NCBI GenBank assembly: GCA_903914535.1
Contig: CAIWPG010000281.1
Span: forward strand, 1-64,000
DNA length: 64,000 nucleotides
Direction of reading: 5' to 3'
From: an uncultured Oxalobacteraceae bacterium
GTDB lineage: Bacteria > Pseudomonadota > Gammaproteobacteria > Burkholderiales > Burkholderiaceae_D
Shown here: positions 26,324 to 35,101 of the stretch, piece after piece
How the letters are laid out: each line of letters starts with the position of its first letter
Position numbering within the stretch: the stretch's first letter is position 1
The notes under the pieces: model-generated
Database searches by the model: none
The model's input: the letters and a program-made list of their open reading frames with translations, nothing else
Told to the model about the DNA's origin: nothing
Position numbers and translations under genes: made by a program

Positions 26324-29131
26324 ATGCGTACCAGACTAAGACATCACACGACATCCCAGCGAACGCGACAACAATCAGGATTCCGCCTGCAACCTATTGC
26401 CGGCATAATAGCCAGTTTATTTATTGCAGCATCAGGTTCCGTATATGCGGCAGATCCGACCGTTGCTGATTTACAAGCTGAAATTGTTAAATTAAAACAG
26501 ACTATCGCCGCACAGGCTGCGGCACAGGCAACAGCAAGCGGCACACCGGCCGCTACGGCTCCCCCTGCTGCACCTGGCACCGTAGCAGCAGCACCGGAAG
26601 AACCACAAACGCTGGGTGAAGTTACCGTTACCGGTACGGCACGACTTGCCGCAGTAAAAGATATACCTAACTCTATTTCCATTACGAGCGGTGAAGATTT
26701 ACAAACATTAAATGCAGCCGATATCGGCTCAATAATCAAACGTGCTTCCAATGTAGTATGGAATCAGGGTAATCAACGCAGCAGTAGTATTTCAATACGC
26801 GGCATAGGTAAAATCGGCCAGACCGAAGCGCAGGATCCCAGCGTTGGCGTAACAGTAGATGGCGTAAGTTATGCCTACAATGCGCTGACATCCAGCTACG
26901 ATTTTACCGATGTAGATACGCTGGAAGTATTACGTGGCCCACAAGGTACGCAATCAGGAAAAAATGCCAGTCTGGGTGTGATTAACATTACCACCAACCG
27001 TCCTTCATTCACCCCAAGTTCCGACTACTCGCTGACTCTTGGTCAGCGTGGCACTGTTGCCGCTACATTTGCAGGAGGCGGGCCAATTGTGGACGACCTT
27101 CTGGCCTGGCGCGGCACATTTAGTGCAGACAAGGGATCTGGCGACATGGTCAATTTATATGACCGTGATCAGTCCTTTACCAATACGGACCGGCTCACTG
27201 GTAAAGTTCAGTTTCTGCTTACGCCAACACGCGACTTTAACGCCCGGTTTTCAGTTGAGGTACAACCAAATTCCGGTGAAACGTCTAATAACCGCACTAT
27301 CTTTACTCAAACACCATCTGTCTATTCCAATGGGTCGGTCAATCCTCTCTCTACCGATGCACAAACCCGCTTAGGGCGCAGCTGGTTTACGCAAGAGGCA
27401 AACTATAGCTACCTGGGTAACTACCTGAATGGATCGGGTCAGGGTGCCGTTGACTATAACAACGGATTACCCCAGGTCACAGGCAGCCGCAGTGCTACTG
27501 CCGAGTTAAACTGGACATTAGGAACACATACACTGACTTCAATTACTGCATATAAAGATTATCATTTTAATGCGGTCAATGACGAAGGAACGCCATTCGA
27601 TATTAATCCTAATTCCGGCGGATTTAACCTCAATTACAAACAAGCCAGCCAGGAATTTCGTATCAGCTCAGAATTGGGTGGACTGGTTGATTACCAGGCC
27701 GGCCTGTATTTCATGAAGACGCAGGATATTGCCGATTACAATAAAGTATGGGGAAGCGATGCCGGAGCTTATTTTGCCAGTACAGCCCAATACAACCGGC
27801 TGGATGCCACTGCTGCCGGTCAGCTACTAATGGTCAATTCGCTGGATCGTTTGTCGATGTTATACAATTCGCCCGCCGGTGTTCAGGATATCGAAAATAG
27901 CAGCGATGCTATATTTGCTCAGGCTAACTGGCATGTTGCTAATAATTTCACCGTGACTACCGGGCTGCGCGTCTCGCATGAAGCACGCGTCACCAGCGGC
28001 AGCAGCTCCATCATTGATAATGGCTACGGCGCAGCACTGAATCCGGTATCCGTAAATAATGTTCAGCTGGGCGGCTTCAATTCCGGTTCAACCGGCACAT
28101 TGGTTGCAGGTGGCAACAATGCAGCCCAATTAGCCCTGGCTGATTCAGTGGCGCTGCAATACTTTGGCGTTAAAGCCACCAACGTCGCGGGTGCGGCCTA
28201 CAACAGCCTGTCCGCAGCACAATTACAACAGGTAGCGGATGCAAAAAACATCCGGGCGACAAATGCCGGCGTACTATTTAATCAATCAACGGCACAAGCT
28301 TATTCTGGTAATCTGCCTACGATAAATATCAGCCCTGCATACAAAATTAATGACAACCTGACTACCTATATCTCTTTGCAATATGGTGTTAAAGCCGGTA
28401 TTTCTCAGTTTACCAACGGGATATCTAACCCCGTCAAAGCAGAACGTACCAGTTCATATGAGTGGGGACTAAAATCGTCATTACTGGATAAAACTTTGCT
28501 GCTGAATGGTGATTTATTCCTGACCAATATCGCCAACTACCAACAGGCAGTCCGGGTACTGGATGTCTACACCACGGCACTGAACAATAACGGTCAGTAC
28601 TACTACACCACAGCAACCGGTAATGTGGCTAAAGTTGTCTCACGCGGACTGGAACTGGATGCAACGTACAGCGGGCTTAAAAATACCGTCGTCCGGATTA
28701 CCGGCGCTTATAACAATGCCTTCTACAAATCCTTTACAAATTCTGCACAACCGGTAGAAAACGCCTATACCGGGGCCTCACCATACCAGAACGTCTCTGG
28801 TCAGACATTGCCTGGTGCCGCTAAAGTAACCCTGAATCTGGCGGCAGATTACCATATACCTGTATCGGCGGATAAAGAGTTCCATACCAGTTTTAATACG
28901 GCCTTCTCAAGCCGTTATAACTCGGATACGTCTTTATCCTCTTATGCATGGATAGGCGGCAACAGCGTCACCGATATCGCGGCAGGTATCGGCAATACCA
29001 AAAAAACTTTCGATGTCAGTTTATTGGTCAAAAACCTGTTTAACAATAATACGCCGCTGGCGCAGACATGGGATAGCTTTACACCGGCTAACCCACGCTG
29101 GATCGGTATCGTATTCCGTGGCAAACAATAA
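26324..29131 (+). CDS. TonB-dependent receptor
   Basis: Signal peptide, periplasmic coiled-coil/Ala-Pro linker, TonB box-like TLGEVTVTGTAR, plug domain (VLRGPQGTQSGKNASLGVINITTNRP), C-terminal barrel ending in aromatic segment RWIGIVFRGKQ. Confidence 0.93.
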   Translation: MRTRLRHHTTSQRTRQQSGFRLQPIAGIIASLFIAASGSVYAADPTVADLQAEIVKLKQTIAAQAAAQATASGTPAATAPPAAPGTVAAAPEEPQTLGEVTVTGTARLAAVKDIPNSISITSGEDLQTLNAADIGSIIKRASNVVWNQGNQRSSSISIRGIGKIGQTEAQDPSVGVTVDGVSYAYNALTSSYDFTDVDTLEVLRGPQGTQSGKNASLGVINITTNRPSFTPSSDYSLTLGQRGTVAATFAGGGPIVDDLLAWRGTFSADKGSGDMVNLYDRDQSFTNTDRLTGKVQFLLTPTRDFNARFSVEVQPNSGETSNNRTIFTQTPSVYSNGSVNPLSTDAQTRLGRSWFTQEANYSYLGNYLNGSGQGAVDYNNGLPQVTGSRSATAELNWTLGTHTLTSITAYKDYHFNAVNDEGTPFDINPNSGGFNLNYKQASQEFRISSELGGLVDYQAGLYFMKTQDIADYNKVWGSDAGAYFASTAQYNRLDATAAGQLLMVNSLDRLSMLYNSPAGVQDIENSSDAIFAQANWHVANNFTVTTGLRVSHEARVTSGSSSIIDNGYGAALNPVSVNNVQLGGFNSGSTGTLVAGGNNAAQLALADSVALQYFGVKATNVAGAAYNSLSAAQLQQVADAKNIRATNAGVLFNQSTAQAYSGNLPTINISPAYKINDNLTTYISLQYGVKAGISQFTNGISNPVKAERTSSYEWGLKSSLLDKTLLLNGDLFLTNIANYQQAVRVLDVYTTALNNNGQYYYTTATGNVAKVVSRGLELDATYSGLKNTVVRITGAYNNAFYKSFTNSAQPVENAYTGASPYQNVSGQTLPGAAKVTLNLAADYHIPVSADKEFHTSFNTAFSSRYNSDTSLSSYAWIGGNSVTDIAAGIGNTKKTFDVSLLVKNLFNNNTPLAQTWDSFTPANPRWIGIVFRGKQ

Positions 29132-29153
29132 AATAATCATTTAAACACGTACA

Positions 29154-29192
29154 CAATACCCCCGGCAAAGTCAGCACCTGCCGGGGGTATTG
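29154..29192. terminator. strong hairpin downstream of TonB receptor gene
   Basis: CAATACCCCCGGCA-N11-TGCCGGGGGTATTG, 14-bp perfect stem. Confidence 0.75.
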
Positions 29193-29288
29193 TTCATTCT
29201 TCCGCCTGCCGGGGATGATGTACTTACAAACACAACGACTACCGCTACATTCTGCTGCATCAGACTCAACACCATGACCAATACCATC

Positions 29289-29304
29289 TGTTGAATTTGC
29301 AGCA
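29289..29304. promoter_or_regulatory. candidate activator dyad TGYTG-N6-CAGCA upstream of tonB
   Basis: TGTTG-AATTTG-CAGCA. Confidence 0.55.
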
Positions 29305-29391
29305 GTTATGTGTCGTATTGTTAGCAGCGACCTCCCTGCATTCCTCCCCGATTTCATCTTCCTCACAGGTAAACCGAACCTATCAGACATC

Positions 29392-29407
29392 AGGCACGCT
29401 TTCTGCT
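29392..29407 (+). promoter_or_regulatory. candidate sigma54 (-24/-12) promoter of tonB-exbB-exbD
   Basis: AGGCACGCTTTCTGCT, GG-N10-GC spacing. Confidence 0.65.
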
Positions 29408-29446
29408 AATGAACAGGTATGAAAGCAATTTTAAAAAGGCTAAATC

Positions 29447-30217
29447 ATGTCTACCCTGACTTTTGAAAGCATCACGACTTATCCGCGGCGTACGGCAGTA
29501 AGACGCCAGACCCGCAAACCTTTGCCACTGACTGAACCGGCAAATGTGCAGGCTGCCATCGCTGCCATCAAGGCCAAGAATGCAACTGGCGGACTGAGAA
29601 ACAAACGTAGTATCACTGCACTGGTGATAGTAACGGTATTGCTGCATGCCGCAATTATCACGTCGATAAACCGTCATGGCCCGATAGAACCGCTTCAATC
29701 TCCGCCACCGCCGCCGTTAAGCATCGATATTGCACCGCCACCACCGCCGCCGGTCATCTTACCTAAGCCTTTGCCACAAGTGGCAAAACCATTACCGGCT
29801 CCGGCGAAACCGGCGCCATCCGTTCCCTTAGTTCGCAGTGACACGCCGGTTGATAATACACCCTCACCAGATGCTGTACGCGTTGCGACGGCTCCGGCTC
29901 CGCCTGCACCACCTGCTCCGGCACCGGCAGAACGTATTACCGAACCGCGCGGCTTTGCCGGTTACCTGAATAATCCGGCTCCGGAGTATCCGGCTGCAGC
30001 ACTGCTCAAAGGCTACCACGGCACAGTTATTCTTAACGTACATGTTTTAGCCTCAGGACAAGCAGACCAAATCACCGTATTAAAAACCAGCGGACAACGC
30101 ATCCTGGATGATGCCGCAATTAAAACCGTTACAAACTGGAAATTTGATCCGGCTAAACGCGGAGAAACACCTATTGATGCATTTGTAAAAGTGCCTCTGA
30201 ACTTCAAACTTTCTTAA
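29447..30217 (+). CDS. energy transducer TonB
   Basis: Single TM, Pro-rich spacer, C-terminal TonB domain (PEYPAAALLKGYHGTVILNVHVLASGQADQITVLKTSGQRILDDAAIKTVTNWKFDPA). Confidence 0.92.
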   Translation: MSTLTFESITTYPRRTAVRRQTRKPLPLTEPANVQAAIAAIKAKNATGGLRNKRSITALVIVTVLLHAAIITSINRHGPIEPLQSPPPPPLSIDIAPPPPPPVILPKPLPQVAKPLPAPAKPAPSVPLVRSDTPVDNTPSPDAVRVATAPAPPAPPAPAPAERITEPRGFAGYLNNPAPEYPAAALLKGYHGTVILNVHVLASGQADQITVLKTSGQRILDDAAIKTVTNWKFDPAKRGETPIDAFVKVPLNFKLS

Positions 30218-30247
30218 TCCAATTTAAACTTGTAAAGAGCGCATACC

Positions 30248-30970
30248 ATGAATGACTCCACCTTAAATCTTATCGTACAGGGAGCACTTTATTCCCTTGT
30301 ATTTTTTTCCATTGTCACCTGGGCCCTGATCCTGATTAAGGGAATACAGCACTGGCGTTTGTCGCGACGCAACCGGCAATTTACACAACAATTCTGGGCA
30401 GCTACCAGCCTGGATGCCGCTACGGCACTGGCCAGCGATGCCAGCCCTAAATCCCGCCTGGCCACCGTCGGCTTTGATGCCCTGTATGTCAGCGAAGGAA
30501 ACGGCACAGGCAGCGATCTGGAACACAGCTGGGATCGTCAGGAACTGCTGGAGCGTCATCTGCGTCAACAAATTCAAAAGGAATACCATTCACTGGAAAG
30601 TGGTCTTGCCGTATTAGCCTCCGTGGGCAGCACAGCACCCTTCGTCGGCTTATTTGGCACTGTATTCGGGATTATTCATGCGCTCAGCGCCATCGGTAAA
30701 AATGCCTCTGCCAGTATTGATGTCGTTGCAGGGCCAATTGGTGAAGCCTTGGTTGCGACCGGCGTCGGGATTGCTGTTGCGGTACCGGCTGTGCTGGCAT
30801 TTAACTTTTATGTCCGTCGACTGAAAGTAACAGCGGCTGAACTTGACAACTATGCCACCGACTTCGTCAATCTGGCACAGAAGAGCGGTTTCCGTGTCGC
30901 TAAATACAAAGTAAAACAAACACAGGAAAAAGAAACCGACACAAGCAAACCACAGGGAGTATTTGCATAA
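30248..30970 (+). CDS. exbB: MotA/TolQ/ExbB proton channel family protein
   Basis: SGLAVLASVGSTAPFVGLFGTVFGIIHALSAI ... GPIGEALVATGVGIAVAVPAVLAFNFY. Confidence 0.92.
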   Translation: MNDSTLNLIVQGALYSLVFFSIVTWALILIKGIQHWRLSRRNRQFTQQFWAATSLDAATALASDASPKSRLATVGFDALYVSEGNGTGSDLEHSWDRQELLERHLRQQIQKEYHSLESGLAVLASVGSTAPFVGLFGTVFGIIHALSAIGKNASASIDVVAGPIGEALVATGVGIAVAVPAVLAFNFYVRRLKVTAAELDNYATDFVNLAQKSGFRVAKYKVKQTQEKETDTSKPQGVFA

Positions 30971-31380
30971 TGGCTTTCTCAACAGGCAGAGATAGTAGCG
31001 ATGTGGTCAGTGAAATTAATATTACGCCCCTGGTAGATGTCATGCTGGTGTTACTGGTGACGTTCATCATTACCGCACCCTTACTCAATAACGCAGTCCA
31101 CATCAACCTGCCAAAAACATCAAGCACCTCACCACCGTCGCAAGTAAAAACGGTAACCGTGAGTATTGATGCCGCCAGCAGGGTATTTATCGATAAGCGT
31201 GAAGTTACCTTGCTGGAAGTAGAAACCGACCTGAAGAGTCTGGTTACACATGATCCCGACCTGGCCTTAAGCCTGCAGGCAGATGAAGGAGTTCCTTACC
31301 GGTCGGTCGCTAAAGTGATTACCAATATTCAGCGTGCCGGTGTTACTAAACTGGCGGTATTAACGCAACCCGGCGGGTAA
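30970..31380 (+). CDS. exbD: ExbD/TolR biopolymer transporter
   Basis: SEINITPLVDVMLVLLVTFIITAPLL. Confidence 0.92.
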   Translation: MAFSTGRDSSDVVSEINITPLVDVMLVLLVTFIITAPLLNNAVHINLPKTSSTSPPSQVKTVTVSIDAASRVFIDKREVTLLEVETDLKSLVTHDPDLALSLQADEGVPYRSVAKVITNIQRAGVTKLAVLTQPGG

Positions 31381-31477
31381 CTTACCCGCCTCTTAGCAGA
31401 GCAGAAAAACCCGAAGACTGCCCTGATCCGAAGTGCCCGCTTCATTTTTAGTTGACCCCTTATAAAACGGAACCGCC

Positions 31478-32494
31478 ATGTTTAAAAAATTAGCAAGAAC
31501 AGTCATTGCAGTCGCATTGTTTGCACAAGCAGCTCATTCGGTGCAAGCTGCCGATTTTTCCCTGCTGAATGTATCGTATGATCCGACCCGCGAACTTTAT
31601 CAGGAATACAATAAAGCCTTTACCAAATACTGGAAAGATAAAACAGGCGACAACCTGACCCTGAAAGCATCTCATGGCGGATCAGGAAAACAAGGCCGGG
31701 CTGTTATTGACGGTCTGGAAGCCGATGTGGTCACACTGGCTCTGGCATACGATATTGATGAAATTTCCAGCGTAGGAAAATTATTAGCTCCCGACTGGCA
31801 AAAACGCCTGCCGCACAACAGCACACCGTACACATCGACGATTGTGTTACTGGTTCGCAAAGGTAATCCCAAAGGAATCAAAGACTGGAATGATTTGATT
31901 AAACCGGGTGTTTCTGTTGTGGTAGCCAACCCGAAAACATCCGGCGGTGCACGCTGGGCTTATCTGGCAGCCTATGGCTATGCACTTAAAAAGAATAATA
32001 ATGATGACGCCAAAGCACGCGCCTTCATTACCAGCCTGTATAAAAATGTCCCGGTACTCGATTCCGGTGCCCGCGGTGCGACAGTCACATTTGCTGAACG
32101 TGGTGTCGGCGATGTGTTGCTGGCATGGGAAAATGAAGCCTATCTGGTAGAAGCCGAATTTGGCAAAGGTAAATTCGATACCGTATTCCCTACACTGAGT
32201 ATTTTGGCTGAACCACCGGTTGCCGTGGTCGACAAAGTCGTCGATAAACGCGGCACACGCAAAATAGCGGAAGCCTATCTGCAGTACCTGTATTCACCGG
32301 AAGGACAGGAAATTGCAGCACGTAATTTCTATCGTCCGACCGACCCTAAAATCGCGGCGAAATACGCTTCTAAATTTCCAAAATTAAGCTTATTTACCAT
32401 CAATGACACCTTTGGCGGATGGCAGAAAGCCCAGCAAACCCACTTTAGCGATGGCGGTGTGTTTGACAAAATTTATCAGCCGGCCGCGAAGTAA
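31478..32494 (+). CDS. sulfate ABC transporter substrate-binding protein
   Basis: Signal peptide; [69 protein letters not shown]. Confidence 0.95.
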   Translation: MFKKLARTVIAVALFAQAAHSVQAADFSLLNVSYDPTRELYQEYNKAFTKYWKDKTGDNLTLKASHGGSGKQGRAVIDGLEADVVTLALAYDIDEISSVGKLLAPDWQKRLPHNSTPYTSTIVLLVRKGNPKGIKDWNDLIKPGVSVVVANPKTSGGARWAYLAAYGYALKKNNNDDAKARAFITSLYKNVPVLDSGARGATVTFAERGVGDVLLAWENEAYLVEAEFGKGKFDTVFPTLSILAEPPVAVVDKVVDKRGTRKIAEAYLQYLYSPEGQEIAARNFYRPTDPKIAAKYASKFPKLSLFTINDTFGGWQKAQQTHFSDGGVFDKIYQPAAK

Positions 32495-32505
32495 TTAGCT
32501 ATGCA

Positions 32506-32541
32506 ATTAAAAAATCCGCGCTCATACGTGGATTTTTTAAT
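32506..32541. terminator. intercistronic 12-bp perfect hairpin between sulfate-binding protein gene and cysT
   Basis: ATTAAAAAATCC-N12-GGATTTTTTAAT with T-run in right arm. Confidence 0.65.
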
Positions 32542-32572
32542 CAATAAATACCATTTTCACAAGAGAATAATG

Positions 32573-33469
32573 ATGTCCATTGCCAGTACTGTACCCACTC
32601 CGCTCCACAGCACCGGAACTCCGGTAACGCGACCCGCGGGCAATCCGTTCCGTGTCATGCCCGGCTTTCGTTTATCACTGGGGTTCACTTTATTTTACCT
32701 GGCTCTGATCGTACTGATTCCCTTGTCAGCGGTATTCCTGAAAACCTTCACCATGAGCTGGGATGGATTTATTGCTGCGGTTACTTCCCCGCGCGTAATG
32801 GCATCGTATCGGCTGACTTTTGGCGCATCGCTACTGGCAGCATTACTGAATATTCTGTTTGGCGGCATAGTCGCCTGGGTACTGGTACGTTACCAGTTTC
32901 CCGGAAAAAAACTGGCCGATGCACTGATCGACCTGCCTTTTGCCTTACCAACAGCCGTCGCCGGGATTGCCCTGACCGGGCTCTATTCAACCAATGGCTG
33001 GATAGGCAGTTATCTGGAACCCCTGGGCATCAAAGTCGCATTTACGCCACTGGGCATATTAATCGCTCTTACCTTTATCGGTTTACCTTTTGTGGTACGC
33101 ACGGTGCAGCCCGTACTGGAGGGCGCGGAACATGAACTGGAAGAAGCCGCTGCCAGCCTTGGTGCCAGTCATTGGACTGTGTTTACCAAAGTCATCTTCC
33201 CAACCATATTCCCCGCCCTGCTCACCGGATTTGCTCTATCGTTTGCACGCGCAACCGGCGAATATGGCTCCGTCATTTTCATCGCGGGCAATATGCCTAT
33301 GGTGTCAGAAATTACGCCCCTCTTCATCATCACCAAACTGGAGCAATACGATTATGCCGGTGCCACCGCAATTGCAGTAGTGATGCTGGTGACTTCCTTC
33401 CTGCTGCTGTTAGCCATTAATTTATTACAAGCCTGGACACGTCATCGCGGCCAGTCAGAACCCGCCTGA
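32573..33469 (+). CDS. cysT: sulfate ABC transporter permease CysT
   Basis: PGFRLSLGFTLFYLALIVLIPLSAVFLKTF; EEAAASLGASHWTVFTKVIFPTIFPALLTGFALSFARATGEYGSVIFIAGN; start chosen at ATG 32573 rather than ORF start 32501, which lies beside the hairpin. Confidence 0.92.
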   Translation: MSIASTVPTPLHSTGTPVTRPAGNPFRVMPGFRLSLGFTLFYLALIVLIPLSAVFLKTFTMSWDGFIAAVTSPRVMASYRLTFGASLLAALLNILFGGIVAWVLVRYQFPGKKLADALIDLPFALPTAVAGIALTGLYSTNGWIGSYLEPLGIKVAFTPLGILIALTFIGLPFVVRTVQPVLEGAEHELEEAAASLGASHWTVFTKVIFPTIFPALLTGFALSFARATGEYGSVIFIAGNMPMVSEITPLFIITKLEQYDYAGATAIAVVMLVTSFLLLLAINLLQAWTRHRGQSEPA

Positions 33470-33478
33470 GGAGTTATC

Positions 33479-34414
33479 GTGAGCACCACTATCCCCCTGT
33501 CATTCCCTGCCTCGGGCAATCCGCCTTCTCATCCCGGCGCCGCTAAATTACGCACACCCGGTGCAACGCAAGAACCGCTGTGGGTACGCGTACTGCTACT
33601 CAGTATTGCACTCCTGTTTCTGACGGTATTTTTAGTACTGCCGCTGGTGTCCGTGTTTGCAGAAGCCTTTAAAAAAGGGTGGGAAGCCTATATAGCCGCC
33701 ATTACTGAAGCGGATGCCATTACCGCCATCAGACTGACTCTCATCACGGCCCTGATTGCCGTCCCTTTAAATCTGGTATTTGGCCTGGCGGCTTCCTGGA
33801 CCATTGCTAAATTTGAATTTCGCGGTAAAAATATCCTGCTGACACTGATTGATTTACCATTTTCAGTATCTCCCGTCATTTCCGGCCTGATTTATGTCTT
33901 ACTGTTCGGCGCTCAGGGCTGGTTTGGCCCCTGGCTGCGCGAACACGATATTAAAATTTTATTCGCGGTTCCCGGCATTGTGCTGGCAACCGTATTCGTG
34001 ACCTTTCCCTTCGTCGCACGGGAATTAATCCCCCTCATGCAAGAACAGGGCAGCGAAGAAGAAGAGGCTGCGCTGGTACTGGGAGCATCAGGCTGGAAAA
34101 CATTCTGGCACGTCACATTACCTAATATTAAATGGGGACTGTTATACGGCATAATTTTATGCAATGCGCGTGCCATGGGTGAATTCGGTGCTGTTTCTGT
34201 CGTGTCCGGCCATATTCGCGGTGAAACCAACACCATTCCGCTACAGGTTGAGATTCTGTATAACGAATACAATTTCCAGGCGGCTTTTGCTGTCGCTTCG
34301 CTATTGGCCTTCCTGGCACTGATTACGCTGGCACTAAAATCATTCATTGAATGGCGCCTGCGCGATTCTTCCGTAAATATCCTCCCGGAGCCAGACAAAT
34401 CTGTGTCACGCTGA
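33479..34414 (+). CDS. cysW: sulfate ABC transporter permease CysW
   Basis: [71 protein letters not shown]. Confidence 0.94.
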   Translation: MSTTIPLSFPASGNPPSHPGAAKLRTPGATQEPLWVRVLLLSIALLFLTVFLVLPLVSVFAEAFKKGWEAYIAAITEADAITAIRLTLITALIAVPLNLVFGLAASWTIAKFEFRGKNILLTLIDLPFSVSPVISGLIYVLLFGAQGWFGPWLREHDIKILFAVPGIVLATVFVTFPFVARELIPLMQEQGSEEEEAALVLGASGWKTFWHVTLPNIKWGLLYGIILCNARAMGEFGAVSVVSGHIRGETNTIPLQVEILYNEYNFQAAFAVASLLAFLALITLALKSFIEWRLRDSSVNILPEPDKSVSR

Positions 34415-34437
34415 AATCTCAGCAATCTGCCCTGTAA

Positions 34438-34902
34438 TCAAACCAAAGGCATGCGCGGGTCATATTTGACCTCGCGCAGTACAATCGATGAGCGGGCATG
34501 TGCTACCCCCGGCAAACGGAAGATAACCGTATTAAGCATCACATCGTAAGATTTAATATCAGCAGTAATCACCTTCAAAACATAATCCGACGTGCCAGTA
34601 GTGCTGTAACACTCCGTAATCTGCGGACAGGCGGCAATCTCCCGCTCAAAATCATTGACGATTTTTTCGCTGTGATTAATTAAATTTATTTCCACCAGCA
34701 CGCAATTGTGCAGTCCCACCTTGTCACGATCAACCAGCGTTGTATAGCCTTTAATTACCCCGGCACTTTCCATTTCCTTCACCCTCTTCCAGCAAGGTGT
34801 GCTGCTCAGCCCGACATACTGGGCAATCTGCTGAATCGTTTGTCGTGCATCACGCTGTAGTTCAGAAAGGATGCGTACACTAAAGGCGTCTAAGGAGGAC
34901 AT
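34438..34902 (-). CDS. Lrp/AsnC family transcriptional regulator
   Basis: ILSELQRDARQTIQQIAQYVGLSSTPCWKRVKEMESAGVIKGY; divergent from indolepyruvate oxidoreductase gene. Confidence 0.92.
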   Translation of the reverse strand: MSSLDAFSVRILSELQRDARQTIQQIAQYVGLSSTPCWKRVKEMESAGVIKGYTTLVDRDKVGLHNCVLVEINLINHSEKIVNDFEREIAACPQITECYSTTGTSDYVLKVITADIKSYDVMLNTVIFRLPGVAHARSSIVLREVKYDPRMPLV

Positions 34903-35101
34903 AAATATCTTTATTTGTTAATTTATAGAAAAATATTCTCCACTATAGCAATTTATAAAAAAAATAAGAAATTATTTCTTCATTGCCGAGCATAAAATGA
35001 ATCATTCAAACTCACAAAAAATCGTCACGGCAAAACGGAAAAACATCATGCCGCAACAATTTCACGTCAGTCCCATAATTAAAAAAATAAGATAGCACAC
35101 A

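Noticed and set aside
29250-29265. TTCTG-CTGCAT-CAGAC as another activator dyad upstream of tonB
   Set aside because: Only the CTG-N6-CAG core is kept; too weak to count as an independent site.
32501-32572. Upstream start of the cysT ORF
   Set aside because: This stretch contains the perfect 12-bp hairpin; the ATG at 32570/32573 fits CysT N-termini better.
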